Origin: Pseudomonas sp. CCI4.2
Lineage (GTDB): Bacteria > Pseudomonadota > Gammaproteobacteria > Pseudomonadales > Pseudomonadaceae
Reading direction: 5' to 3'
Assembly (NCBI RefSeq): GCF_034350045.1
Contig: NZ_CP133781.1
Coordinates: 4,140,501 to 4,204,500, forward strand
DNA: 64,000 nucleotides
Translations under genes and position numbers: made by a program
Shown here: in pieces, positions 1-8,898 of the stretch
How the letters are laid out: the number at the start of each line of letters is the position of its first letter
Position numbering within the stretch: the first letter of the stretch is position 1
The notes under the pieces: model-generated
The model's database searches: none
What the model saw: only the letters and a program-made list of their open reading frames with translations
Told to the model about the DNA's origin: nothing

Positions 1-99
1 AAAAGCTGAGCAGGGCGCACACGCGCCGGCCCCCGTGCGGGCGCTCATCTTTGTGAACCTGTTATCCCGGATAACGCTGACTTTTCAACGGACGATTTC

Positions 100-2232
100 A
101 TGCGCTCGATCTTTAACGCGTCCCTGTTTCACCTGCGCCCGCAGCATCTTTACTGGCGTCAGGCGTTTGCATTCTTTTTGGGCTTGACCCTGCCCGTGTG
201 TGTAATGGCCGCTGAGCCTGAAGACCTTGATTCGACACCCGTACCGCCGCCATTGGTATTGGAACCGACAGTGATTACGGCTGTTCAACAAAGCTCACCG
301 CTGACCATCATCACTAACCCAAAAGACCCACGCCAGCCGGTCCCGGCCAGCGATGGCACGGACTACCTCAAGACCATTCCCGGCTTTTCGGCGATTCGTA
401 ATGGCGGAACCAACGGCGATCCCGTGCTGCGCGGCATGTTCGGCTCACGCTTAAACATTCGCACCAACGGTGGGCTGATGCTCGGCGCGTGTCCGTTTCG
501 AATGGATGCGCCCAGTTCTTACATAGCCCCGGAAACGTTCGACAAACTCACCGTAATCAAAGGGCCCGAAACAGTGCTGTGGGGGCCGGGAGCTTCAGCC
601 GGTACGGTGTTGTTTGAGCGCGGCCCGGAACACTTTGCCCAATTGGGCAGCCGCTTGAGTGGTAGCGTGCTGGCCGGCTCCAACGGGCGCTTCGACAAAG
701 TACTCGACGGCGCGGTCGGCGGACCGCAAGGCTATCTGCGCGCCGTCGGCAACCAGTCACAGGCGGATGACTATAAAGACGGTGGCGGCCACACAGTGCC
801 TTCGCGCTGGGACAAATGGAACGGCGATGTGTCGCTGGGTTGGACGCCCGACGCCGATACGTTGTTGGAGTTGACGGCGGGTAAGGGCAACGGGGAAGCT
901 CGCTATGCCGGGCGCAGCATGGACGGAACGCAGTTTAAACGTGAAAGCCTCGGGCTGAAGTTCGAGAAGAGCAACCTCGGCGGGGTGCTGGATAAGTTCG
1001 AAACGCAGGTCTACTACAACTACGCCGATCACATCATGGACAACTTCCGCCTGCGGACACCGGACCCCAGCAGCATGATGCCAATGCCCATGGCTTCAGA
1101 AGTCGACCGTCGCACGCTGGGCGGGCGCATGGCGGCCACCTGGAAGTGGACCGAGGTGGAACTGATAACCGGGGTCGATGCATTGCGCAGCGAACACCGT
1201 GTGCGTGATTCCGAATACGCCATGATGACCGATACCTTTACCGACACCGACGAAATGGCCTGGAGCAAAGACGCGGTCGAGCACAATTACGGTGCTTTTG
1301 CGGAACTGACCTGGTATGCCGCTGAACGCTCACGGGTAATTACCGGCGCTCGACTGGACCGCGCCTTAGCCAAGGATTACCGGCAAACCCTGCGCAGCAT
1401 GTCAATGAGTTCGTCCAACCCCACCGCCGGCGATACCCGCGCCGATACTTTGCCCAGCGGTTTCGCACGTTACGAATACGACTTGGCCGACTCACCCACC
1501 ACCGTGTATGTCGGTATTGGCCATGTGCAGCGTTTTCCTGACTACTGGGAGCTGTTTTCAGCGGGTAGCGGTCCGGCGGGCACGAGCAATGCGCTCAGTG
1601 GCGTGAAGCCTGAAAAAACCACACAAATCGACTTCGGCGTTCAGTACAACCGTGACGATTTGCAGGCTTGGGCGTCCGGTTATGTAGGCCAAGTGCAGGA
1701 TTACATCCTGTTCGACTACAGCACCAGCATGATGGGCATGAGCAGCTCCAAAGCCGAAAACGTTAATGCTCGAACCCTGGGCGGTGAACTGGGGGCGGCG
1801 TACCGTTTGACGCCCAACCTGAAGGCCGACGCAACCATGGCTTACGCTTGGGGCAAAAACACCTCCGACGGCCAGGCCTTACCCCAAATGCCGCCGTTGG
1901 AAACCCGCCTTGGCCTGACGTATCAAAAAGGTGCGTGGGGCGCCGGGGCGCTATGGCGGATAGTTGCCGAGCAAAATCGGGTGGCAGTCAATCAAGGCAA
2001 TGTGGTGGGTCAAGACTTCGGCAAGAGCGCCGGGTTCGGCGTGTTCTCACTGAACACCAGCTACCGAATCAGCAAACAGCTGAAAGTCAGCACCGGCGTC
2101 GATAACCTGCTGGGCAAAGACTATGCGGAGCACCTGAACCTTGCGGGCGATGCAGGCTTTGGCTATCCGGGCGACAAGGCGATCAATGAGCCGGGCCGTA
2201 CCCTGTGGACCAAGGTCGATTTCAGCTTCTAA
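100..2232 (+). CDS. oprC: TonB-dependent copper receptor (OprC/NosA type)
   Basis: Outer-membrane TonB-dependent receptor of the OprC/NosA copper family, 710 residues. A signal peptide covers roughly residues 1-38, ending near VCVMA. The plug domain follows, with the family landmarks PGFSAIRNGG, DPVLRGMFGSR and VIKGPETVLWGPG. The remainder is a long beta-barrel ending in the terminal phenylalanine (KVDFSF) typical of outer-membrane proteins. Methionine-rich patches (SSMMPMPMAS near 325, SMSMSSS near 430, SMMGMSSS near 548) fit copper binding on extracellular loops. Role in copper uptake is family knowledge; the methionines are seen directly. The ATG at 100 is the only start that keeps a full signal peptide. 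It is monocistronic here, with a repeat-containing gap downstream. Copper repression is known for relatives, but I could not identify an operator. Confidence 0.9.
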   Translation: MRSIFNASLFHLRPQHLYWRQAFAFFLGLTLPVCVMAAEPEDLDSTPVPPPLVLEPTVITAVQQSSPLTIITNPKDPRQPVPASDGTDYLKTIPGFSAIRNGGTNGDPVLRGMFGSRLNIRTNGGLMLGACPFRMDAPSSYIAPETFDKLTVIKGPETVLWGPGASAGTVLFERGPEHFAQLGSRLSGSVLAGSNGRFDKVLDGAVGGPQGYLRAVGNQSQADDYKDGGGHTVPSRWDKWNGDVSLGWTPDADTLLELTAGKGNGEARYAGRSMDGTQFKRESLGLKFEKSNLGGVLDKFETQVYYNYADHIMDNFRLRTPDPSSMMPMPMASEVDRRTLGGRMAATWKWTEVELITGVDALRSEHRVRDSEYAMMTDTFTDTDEMAWSKDAVEHNYGAFAELTWYAAERSRVITGARLDRALAKDYRQTLRSMSMSSSNPTAGDTRADTLPSGFARYEYDLADSPTTVYVGIGHVQRFPDYWELFSAGSGPAGTSNALSGVKPEKTTQIDFGVQYNRDDLQAWASGYVGQVQDYILFDYSTSMMGMSSSKAENVNARTLGGELGAAYRLTPNLKADATMAYAWGKNTSDGQALPQMPPLETRLGLTYQKGAWGAGALWRIVAEQNRVAVNQGNVVGQDFGKSAGFGVFSLNTSYRISKQLKVSTGVDNLLGKDYAEHLNLAGDAGFGYPGDKAINEPGRTLWTKVDFSF

Positions 2233-2356
2233 AATTTCGGCTGGAAAAGGTGACTTGTTGGTGAGGAGGTGTGCAAGCCGGGCCGCATCCGGTCTCCCGC
2301 CAACACGTTGACCCTCATCAAACACGATGTAACTCATTGAAATATCAACATTAAAC

Positions 2357-2458
2357 TGTAGGAGCTGCCGAAGGCTGCGATTCGACCGGGAACCGGTCGC
2401 TTTCTTAAGACCACTGAAGGTTGTGCCGACCTTATCGCAGCCTGCGGCAGCTCCTACA
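2357..2458. repeat. Facing pair of REP-like palindromic repeats
   Basis: A 24-base element (tgtaggagctgccgaaggct followed by gcga) at 2357-2380 is mirrored as its near reverse complement at 2435-2458. The two can fold into a large imperfect stem. The TAGGAGCTGCCG..GGCTGCGA core is the kind of extragenic repeat scattered through Pseudomonas intergenic regions. It lies between oprC and the galactose dehydrogenase gene. The rest of the 2233-2706 gap shows no gene. Confidence 0.75.
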
Positions 2459-2706
2459 CGTCCAGTTTGCTGCGCGACAGCGTGGCGGGCCCCTCCTACA
2501 GACAAAATACGATCTGACAGTCAACCGCATTGTCCGCTTCCCGAATAACAGCCTGCTCAATTTTTTCCGGGCGGACCACCCGCACTGGGGCGCCGGCGTT
2601 GCCTCGTCCTGGAGTCAACGCCGCCACGAGCATGATCCAGTTGTTTAGCAAGCGTTTTACGTCTAGGTTGCTGCATCGACCATAAGTACAAAAACAGGAG
2701 TCACAG

Positions 2707-3633
2707 ATGCAACCGATTCGTCTCGGTTTAGTGGGCTACGGCAAGATTGCGCAGGATCAGCACGTACCGGCGATTCTGGCCAACCCCGCGTTCCAACTGC
2801 TCGCGGTCGCCAGCCTTGGGCAACCGTGCCCAGGGGTAAAAAATTTCAGTTCCTTGGACGAAATGCTCGAGCAGTCGCCAGAGCTGGACGCCATCGCTTT
2901 TTGTACGCCGCCTCAGGGTCGTTACGCGTTGGTGCGTGCCGCCTTGGCCGCGGGCAAACACGTCTTGGTGGAGAAACCGCCTTGCGCCACATTGGGTGAA
3001 GCCCTGGCGCTGGTGGAGCAAGCCCGCGATCAAGGAGTGAGTGGTTTGTTTGCCTGGCATTCACGATTTGCCCCGGGCGTTGAAGCGGCACGCACATGGC
3101 TGTCGGGCCGTACCCTCAAGTCCGTGCAGATCGATTGGAAAGAAGACGTGCGCAAATGGCATCCAGGTCAGGCATGGATCTGGCAACCGGGCGGCTTGGG
3201 GGTATTTGATCCTGGCATTAACGCGTTATCCATCGTGACCCATTTATTGCCATTGCCTCTGTTCGTTGAGTCAGCCGAACTGCGGGTCCCGAGCAATTGC
3301 CAATCACCAATTGCTGCGTCGCTGCGTCTGTCCGACCCAAACCATTTGGACATTCGAGCCGAGTTCGATTTCGACCATGGGCATGATGAACTCTGGAGTA
3401 TCGAGGTTCGTTGTGCTGATGGAATACTGAGACTGGACAGTGGCGGGGCGTCTCTGAGCATCGATGGTGTTGCCCAGTCAGTAGCCGATGAAGGGGAATA
3501 CACGGCGGTGTACCGACACTTCGAGCAGTTGATTAGAGGGAAATCCAGTGACCTGGACCTTCAGCCATTGCGTCTGGTAGCGGACAGCTTTTTCGTGGGC
3601 AGCCGCGAAAGGGTCGAACCCTTTTACGATTGA
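2707..3633 (+). CDS. gal: D-galactose 1-dehydrogenase, Gfo/Idh/MocA family
   Basis: A 308-residue NAD(P)-dependent oxidoreductase that closely resembles the D-galactose 1-dehydrogenase described from Pseudomonas fluorescens, the first step of the De Ley-Doudoroff galactose route (galactose to galactonolactone). The N-terminus has the Rossmann motif LGLVGYGKIA. The Gfo/Idh signature lysine is in VEKPP near residue 97, and the substrate segment DWKEDVRKWHPGQAWIWQPG is followed by FDPGINAL. A clear ribosome binding site (CAGGAG) sits 7 bases before the ATG. No other galactose genes (lactonase, dehydratase, KDPGal aldolase) are adjacent, so the gene appears isolated. It could act on related aldoses such as L-arabinose. 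Confidence 0.85.
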   Translation: MQPIRLGLVGYGKIAQDQHVPAILANPAFQLLAVASLGQPCPGVKNFSSLDEMLEQSPELDAIAFCTPPQGRYALVRAALAAGKHVLVEKPPCATLGEALALVEQARDQGVSGLFAWHSRFAPGVEAARTWLSGRTLKSVQIDWKEDVRKWHPGQAWIWQPGGLGVFDPGINALSIVTHLLPLPLFVESAELRVPSNCQSPIAASLRLSDPNHLDIRAEFDFDHGHDELWSIEVRCADGILRLDSGGASLSIDGVAQSVADEGEYTAVYRHFEQLIRGKSSDLDLQPLRLVADSFFVGSRERVEPFYD

Positions 3634-3659
3634 TCTATGACCGCATATAGTTCGGGAAA

Positions 3660-3700
3660 TGTAGGAACAGCCGAACGCTGCGATAAGGTGGGAGCGACCT
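3660..3700. repeat. Single REP-like repeat
   Basis: tgtaggaacagccgaacgct-gcga at 3660-3683 is a diverged copy of the repeat found after oprC, followed by the related half ggtgggagcgacctt. It lies 27 bases after the galactose dehydrogenase stop codon. Confidence 0.6.
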
Positions 3701-4192
3701 TCAGCGGTTTCATGAGGGCGATGAATTGCCGTTGGAACCGCATCCTCCTGCCCATCCTACGGGCTTTATCGTCGGACCTGTGACAAAGGCGTTTCTCTAA
3801 CAACACGCGCATATATTGATCCAAGACAAGCATGCTAATTATGGGGATGCGACGATTTATACCTTGTATGTGGTTGTACGATATTGTACGGTCCCGTTCA
3901 GGCATAAAAGTAATGGCCAAATGCCTTTTTTGATCCGCTTTTTTAAACACGCACATCAAAGCCGCTTAACTGACTATCTTGTTCGCCTGCTAACAGGAAA
4001 TGCCACACTGACTTTTTTCCTGTGATTGAACAGTAGTTTGTTAGCTAAGTATTTATTCAGCCGTATACGCATATTTATGCGACAACGTTCTGGCGGCATT
4101 AATAAGTCAGTAATAAAAGCCTATTATTATGCATACTTTTTTTGCGTAATAATTAACGTATGGGCTGTGCATTATTAACGGAGAGTTGCTGC
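3701..4192. other. AT-rich intergenic stretch, no confident gene
   Basis: About 500 bases between the galactose dehydrogenase and the chemoreceptor. The segment 4030-4170 is strikingly AT-rich for this genome and contains alternating TATTATTATGCATA-like sequence, which suits a regulated promoter or a nucleoid-protein binding region for the downstream chemoreceptor. Short open frames in both directions lack ribosome binding sites and recognisable proteins. Confidence 0.4.
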
Positions 4193-4261
4193 ATGGGCTA
4201 TCCGAATGAGGGTGTTGATTGTTTGACAATTGAACAATGCATTCCTAATTATCAGCGGTAA
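4193..4261 (+). CDS. Possible 22-residue leader peptide
   Basis: A short frame, ATG at 4193 to TAA at 4261, encodes MGYPNEGVDCLTIEQCIPNY-QR. It is preceded by a good GGAG ribosome binding site 8 bases upstream and lies in the leader of the chemoreceptor gene that starts at 4321. It could be a leader peptide or chance. I recognise no family. Confidence 0.2.
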   Translation: MGYPNEGVDCLTIEQCIPNYQR

Positions 4262-4320
4262 CTTTGCTAAATAGCCACTGCGCGGCGGTCGTTACGCGGC
4301 AAGAATAATAGGGATTGCGC

Positions 4321-5901
4321 ATGAGAAAAAATTCAGCTGTAACCGGCCGCGCCATTCAACTTCCAAGCGATGCAAACATTCTTTCTACGACCGATACCGC
4401 TAGCCTGATCACCTATGTGAACCCTGACTTTATAAAATTCAGCGGCTACAGCGAAGCGGAACTGCTAGGTCAGCCCCATAACATCGTCAGGCACCCGGAC
4501 ATGCCCGCGTTGGCGTTTGAGCATATGTGGGCAACGTTGCACACGGGTCACTCTTGGATGGGATTGGTCAAGAATCGTTGTAAGAACGGCGATCACTATT
4601 GGGTCAGTGCGTATGTCACACCTATTCGAAAGAATGGCAAAACAGTCGAATTCCAGTCCGTACGCACTGCACCTTCCGCCGCTCAGGTTGAGGCAGCGGA
4701 AAAACTATATACGCAGCTGCGCAGCGGGTCGGGCTCGGCCAGTCGATGGTTGCGATTGGGATTAAGCACAAAAATTTCTGTGCTGGTGTGCAGCTTGATC
4801 ACGCTAAGCATCTTCAGCCTCGGCAGCGTGCTGTCGATTCCATCGTATGTTTCGCTTCTGGAAACCGCACTAAGTTGCGCATTAAGCTGTGTCGCCATAG
4901 CCGTCGTACTTAGGCCCCTGCGAGGCTTGGCGCGTCAGGTACGCGGTTCAGCAGACAATCCACTGAGCCAGATCCTTTACACGGGCCGGGCGGACGTGGT
5001 CGGTCAGATCCAATTTGCGTTGCTGACCGCCCATGCAGAAACCGGTGCTGTTATCGGTCGCATTGCCGATGCGTCTGACCGACTGGGGGGGTGTGCGAAA
5101 AACTTGCTGGACGAAATTCATGCGAGCAATCGGCTGACCGTCGAGCAGCAGGTCGAAACCGATCAGATCGCCACTTCAATCACTCAAATGGCGGCCAGCA
5201 TCCAGGAAGTGGCGCGCAATGCGCAGACTGCTGCCAGCGCGGCGGAAAAGGCTGGCAATGAGACGCGCTTTGGACAGCAATTGGTCAGCGACACCAGCAA
5301 GATGATCACTGCGCTGGAAATTGAAATTCATCAGGCCACGAACGTCATCTATGCGTTGGAAAACCACAGCAACGATATTTCCCAAGTGTTGGAAGTGATT
5401 GGCGATATCGCGGCACAAATAAACATGTTGGCACTCAATGCCGCAATAGAAGCGGCCCGCGCGGGAGATCAAGGTCGCGGTTTCGCTGTGGTCGCAGACG
5501 AAGTACGCAGTTTGGCTGCGCGGACTCAGCAGTCGACCGCCGATATTCAGCAGATGATCAACGCGTTGCAGGACGGTACCCGTTCTGCAGTGAGCGTCAT
5601 GGAGAAAAGCCGCGATCACGCGCAATTGAGCGTCAGTCAGGCTCGTCAAGCGAGAGAATCGCTAGGCGGCATTGGTCGTGGCGTTCATGAAATCACGGAA
5701 ATGAACATGCAAATCGCAGCAGCGGTTGAAGAGCAAGGGGAGGTGAGCGAAGGGATTAATCGCAGCGTTGCTAATATTCGGGATGCTACCGAATTGAGCG
5801 TTAGCACGAGCCAAAACAATCATAACAACGCAAGTGAAGCTTTACGTCTAACGTCCGCGCTGCATGAATTGACCAAGCAGTTCTGGGCAAAGCTGCATTA
5901 A
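4321..5901 (+). CDS. PAS-containing methyl-accepting chemotaxis protein (Aer-like)
   Basis: A 526-residue chemoreceptor. Residues about 15-125 form an N-terminal cytoplasmic PAS domain of the Aer type (ITYVNPDFIKFSGYSEAELL, NIVRHPDMP, WMGLVKNRCKNGDHYWV), which in Aer proteins holds FAD and reads redox or energy state. Two hydrophobic segments follow at about 150-205. The rest is the coiled-coil signalling domain with the conserved tip (LALNAAIEAARAGDQGRGFAVVADEVRSLA) that contacts CheA/CheW. No periplasmic ligand domain is present, consistent with an intracellular signal. I prefer the ATG at 4321, 6 bases after TAGGGA, over an upstream TTG at 4315. It is followed 61 bases later by a diguanylate cyclase on the same strand. 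Confidence 0.88.
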   Translation: MRKNSAVTGRAIQLPSDANILSTTDTASLITYVNPDFIKFSGYSEAELLGQPHNIVRHPDMPALAFEHMWATLHTGHSWMGLVKNRCKNGDHYWVSAYVTPIRKNGKTVEFQSVRTAPSAAQVEAAEKLYTQLRSGSGSASRWLRLGLSTKISVLVCSLITLSIFSLGSVLSIPSYVSLLETALSCALSCVAIAVVLRPLRGLARQVRGSADNPLSQILYTGRADVVGQIQFALLTAHAETGAVIGRIADASDRLGGCAKNLLDEIHASNRLTVEQQVETDQIATSITQMAASIQEVARNAQTAASAAEKAGNETRFGQQLVSDTSKMITALEIEIHQATNVIYALENHSNDISQVLEVIGDIAAQINMLALNAAIEAARAGDQGRGFAVVADEVRSLAARTQQSTADIQQMINALQDGTRSAVSVMEKSRDHAQLSVSQARQARESLGGIGRGVHEITEMNMQIAAAVEEQGEVSEGINRSVANIRDATELSVSTSQNNHNNASEALRLTSALHELTKQFWAKLH

Positions 5902-5963
5902 TAAGTTGACCACTTCGACATAAATGCGTCACACGATCAAGGATGACCTACCGGATAGCCTGC

Positions 5964-7559
5964 ATGCCCCCCCAACCTATATTTAGCATCAATTTACGCC
6001 GTCTAATAATAACGTTGGCACTCTTGAGTGCCGCACTGACCCTGGTCAACAGCCTTTACGCCAGCTACCGCGTTCAACGCCAATTGTTGATCGATAACAC
6101 CTTGGAAGCCAATCGGGTCTACGCCACCAAGCTGGCTAACAGCACCGATGTGTTTCTCATCGCGGCCAGGCAGCAGCTGGCCTACAGTGCCGCGCTGTTA
6201 GCTGACCAACTGGAAAACAAACAAATGCTGCAATCGGAAGTGCGGCGATTGCAGTTTCAGACCAACAGTTTTAATTCAGTCGCGATCGTGGATGGGCAAG
6301 GCTGGATATTGGCAGTCTCGCCTGATTTATTTGCCGGAAAGCAAAAAATGGCAAAGACACCCGGCGCCATTGAAGCTTTGGCTAAACAGCAGCCCCTCAT
6401 CAGTCAGCCGTACATCTCGCTGGCAGGTAATTTGGTGGTATTTATTTCTCACCCTATTGTCGATCAAGCGGGCCATTACTTCGGGTATGTCGGTGGGACG
6501 CTGTACCTTAAGAAAAAAAGCATCCTCAATGATCTTCTCGGCGAACAGTACTACCACGACGGTTCCTATCTGTACGTGGTTGATCAAAACCGCCGTCTGT
6601 TGTATCACCCGGATCCTGCACGGGTGGGCCAAATCGTGCATGGCAACCCCGTGGTCGAAGCGGTCATTCGTGGGGAGAATGGCAAGAAGCGACTGATTAA
6701 TAGTAAGGGCGTCAGCATGTTGGCCGGCTATGCCAATGTGCCGTCGGCGCATTGGGGGATCGTGGCGCAAAAGGAGACCGACGCAACATTGGGAGCCCTC
6801 AACAACCTGATGTTGGACATGCTGCGGAACACGGCGCCGTTGGGGATTTTCGGTTTAATCATTGTGTGGTGGCTGGCACGTTTGATTTCACGTCCTCTGC
6901 TGCAGTTGGCTGAAAGTGCGCAAGAAATGCAATCACCTGGTGCGGCGGGACGTATTGAGCGCGTGAAGCCTTGGTACTACGAGGCGGCGCAACTCAAGCG
7001 CGTCATGTTGGTGGGCGTTCGCTTGCTTCACGCAAAAATTGGCTTGCTCACCAGTGAAGCGCAAACCGACGCGCTTACCGGTTTGTACAACCGCCGTGTC
7101 CTGGACAGCTCTCTGGAAAGGCTGAAAGCCGAGCAGATACCCTTTGCTGCGGTGGCCGTGGACATTGATCACTTCAAGCGGGTGAACGATAACTTTGGTC
7201 ATGGCATCGGCGATCAAGTGCTCAAGCGGCTGGGCGAGTTGATGCGTATCAACACGCGAGACGATGATGTGCTATGCCGCATTGGTGGTGAAGAGTTTTT
7301 AATTCTGTTACCCAATAGCTCGCCCGAGGTCGCCCTTAGGGTGTCTGAGCGTTTGCGACAACAAGTCGAACTCACGCTGTTTAAGACCGCTGGGCACATC
7401 ACGATTTCGTTGGGCGTTGCACATTGGCCGCACACCTCATCCGATATCAATGAAGTTCTGAAGCAGGCGGACACAATGCTTTATACGGCTAAACAGTCTG
7501 GCCGAAACAAGGTGGTTGCAGCCCCCGCAGATCCCCGCGAAAAGAATTTGGTTTCTTAG
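5964..7559 (+). CDS. Membrane diguanylate cyclase with periplasmic Cache-type sensor
   Basis: Synthesises cyclic di-GMP. One transmembrane helix near the N-terminus (LIITLALLSAALTLVNSLYA) precedes a periplasmic region of about 250 residues with dCache features (YISLAGNLVVFISHPIVD, GYVGGTLYLK, YVVDQNRRLLYHPDP). A second helix (LGIFGLIIVWWLA) and a HAMP-like stretch follow, then a GGDEF domain with the intact active site GGEEF. The inhibitory-site motif RDDD lies exactly five residues before it, so the enzyme should be active and product-inhibited. Two ATGs are possible, 5943 and 5964; I chose 5964 because the shorter protein begins close to the first helix and AAGG abuts 5943 too closely to serve as its binding site. 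The signal sensed is unknown. Confidence 0.88.
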   Translation: MPPQPIFSINLRRLIITLALLSAALTLVNSLYASYRVQRQLLIDNTLEANRVYATKLANSTDVFLIAARQQLAYSAALLADQLENKQMLQSEVRRLQFQTNSFNSVAIVDGQGWILAVSPDLFAGKQKMAKTPGAIEALAKQQPLISQPYISLAGNLVVFISHPIVDQAGHYFGYVGGTLYLKKKSILNDLLGEQYYHDGSYLYVVDQNRRLLYHPDPARVGQIVHGNPVVEAVIRGENGKKRLINSKGVSMLAGYANVPSAHWGIVAQKETDATLGALNNLMLDMLRNTAPLGIFGLIIVWWLARLISRPLLQLAESAQEMQSPGAAGRIERVKPWYYEAAQLKRVMLVGVRLLHAKIGLLTSEAQTDALTGLYNRRVLDSSLERLKAEQIPFAAVAVDIDHFKRVNDNFGHGIGDQVLKRLGELMRINTRDDDVLCRIGGEEFLILLPNSSPEVALRVSERLRQQVELTLFKTAGHITISLGVAHWPHTSSDINEVLKQADTMLYTAKQSGRNKVVAAPADPREKNLVS

Positions 7560-7677
7560 TGTTTGGTGATGATGTCGGTTGTATTCCGTAATGGAATCCA
7601 TTGCATAAAAAACATGAATTTTATTTATTTAAACCAACGCTGTAGCGTGTGCCGTTCTCCTTCCCTGGATGGTCGGC

Positions 7678-8898
7678 ATGACAACGGTTTCGAATTCCAC
7701 CCAGCAGCACTGGCAACGTAATTTGGCAGTGTGTGTTTTCGGCTCTTTCACCACGATCATTGCGATGACCTTGTTGCTGCCTTTCTTACCGCTATACGTT
7801 GAGCACCTGGGCGTCAGCGACCCCGGCGCCATCGTGCAATGGTCGGGGGTGGCGTTTGGCGCGACCTTTCTTAGCGCCGCGTTTACGGCACCGTTGTGGG
7901 GACGGCTAGGCGACCGTTACGGGCGCAAGTTGATGCTGATTCGGGCCAGCCTCGGAATGGCGGTGGCCATGTCGTTGATTGGCTTGGCAGAGAATGTCTG
8001 GCAATTGGTTCTGCTGCGGTTATTGGCAGGGTTGTTGGGCGGCTATGCCTCAGGCGCGACGATTCTGGTGGCTACGCAAACCCCCAAAGCGCGTTCGGGA
8101 TGGGCGTTGGGCATGCTGTCTTCGGGAATCATGGCCGGCAGTCTGGTGGGGCCGCTGATGGGGGGGTTATTACCGCCATTGATTGGCATCCGTAACACCT
8201 TTTTCCTCGCCGGCGCGGTGATATTCGTAACGTTTCTGGCGACGGTATTTTTCCTCAAAGAAGCGCCCCGCGTGCCGCGCAAGGTCACTAAAAAGGGTGA
8301 ACCGCCCCTTCGTGTCTGGGATCAGATTGACGATAAACGACCGGTAAAAATCATGTTTGTAGTGGCCTGCCTGGTCATGTTCGCAACCATGTCCATCGAG
8401 CCGATCATCACTGTTTACTTGCAAGAATTGCACACAGAAAGCCTGACAATGATGGCGGGGATCGTCATGTCGGCGGCAGCATTGGGCAGCATTATTTCCG
8501 CTTCGCGCTTGGGAAAGGTTGCCGACACGGTGGGCCACTGGCGGGTGGTCACGGTCTGTCTGTCGGTGGCGGCAGTGCTGTTGATTCCCCAAGCCTTTGT
8601 CACCAATGAATGGCAACTGGTGGTATTGCGCTTCCTGATGGGGTTGGCATTGGGCGGATTATTGCCTTGTATTGCGGCCATCATCCGCCACTCGGTGCCC
8701 GAGAACATCGCCGGGAGGATGCTCGGGTATTCCACGTCCAGCCAATATGTCGGCCAAGTGCTTGGGCCTTTGACCGGAGGATATTTAGGTGGTCATTTCG
8801 GTATGCGGATGGTGTTCATCGGCACCTTTGTCTTAATGGCGGCCTGCGCGTTAGCGATGGTTGTGCTGCGTCCGGTGCCCCAGCCCTTGGCGACATAG
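7678..8898 (+). CDS. MFS transporter, multidrug-efflux type (12 TM)
   Basis: About 406 residues with twelve predicted membrane helices and the MFS motif A (GRLGDRYGRKLML) between helices 2 and 3. The central loop is charged (RVPRKVTKKGE). Helix 5 carries the antiporter-like GPLMGGLLPP. Overall it resembles the MdtG/drug:H+ antiporter-1 family of inner-membrane exporters, so a proton-driven efflux role is a family inference; the substrate is unknown. ATG 7678 is preferred over 7669 because only it has a purine-rich stretch (GGATGG) upstream. The last 106 bases overlap the 3' end of the oppositely oriented MFS gene. Confidence 0.8.
   Translation: MTTVSNSTQQHWQRNLAVCVFGSFTTIIAMTLLLPFLPLYVEHLGVSDPGAIVQWSGVAFGATFLSAAFTAPLWGRLGDRYGRKLMLIRASLGMAVAMSLIGLAENVWQLVLLRLLAGLLGGYASGATILVATQTPKARSGWALGMLSSGIMAGSLVGPLMGGLLPPLIGIRNTFFLAGAVIFVTFLATVFFLKEAPRVPRKVTKKGEPPLRVWDQIDDKRPVKIMFVVACLVMFATMSIEPIITVYLQELHTESLTMMAGIVMSAAALGSIISASRLGKVADTVGHWRVVTVCLSVAAVLLIPQAFVTNEWQLVVLRFLMGLALGGLLPCIAAIIRHSVPENIAGRMLGYSTSSQYVGQVLGPLTGGYLGGHFGMRMVFIGTFVLMAACALAMVVLRPVPQPLAT

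Noticed and set aside
7..47. Imperfect hairpin (TGAGC..GCTCA with CGCAC..GTGCG inside) at the window edge
   Set aside because: Mismatches and a missing T-run make a terminator call unsafe, and the gene it would serve lies outside the window.
85..1286. Several open frames of 60-90 codons antisense to the copper receptor gene
   Set aside because: They lie wholly within a well-supported gene, have no binding sites and read as arginine/serine-rich shadow sequence.
3816..4025. 69-codon plus-strand frame after the galactose dehydrogenase
   Set aside because: No binding site, no family, and it crosses AT-rich promoter-like DNA.
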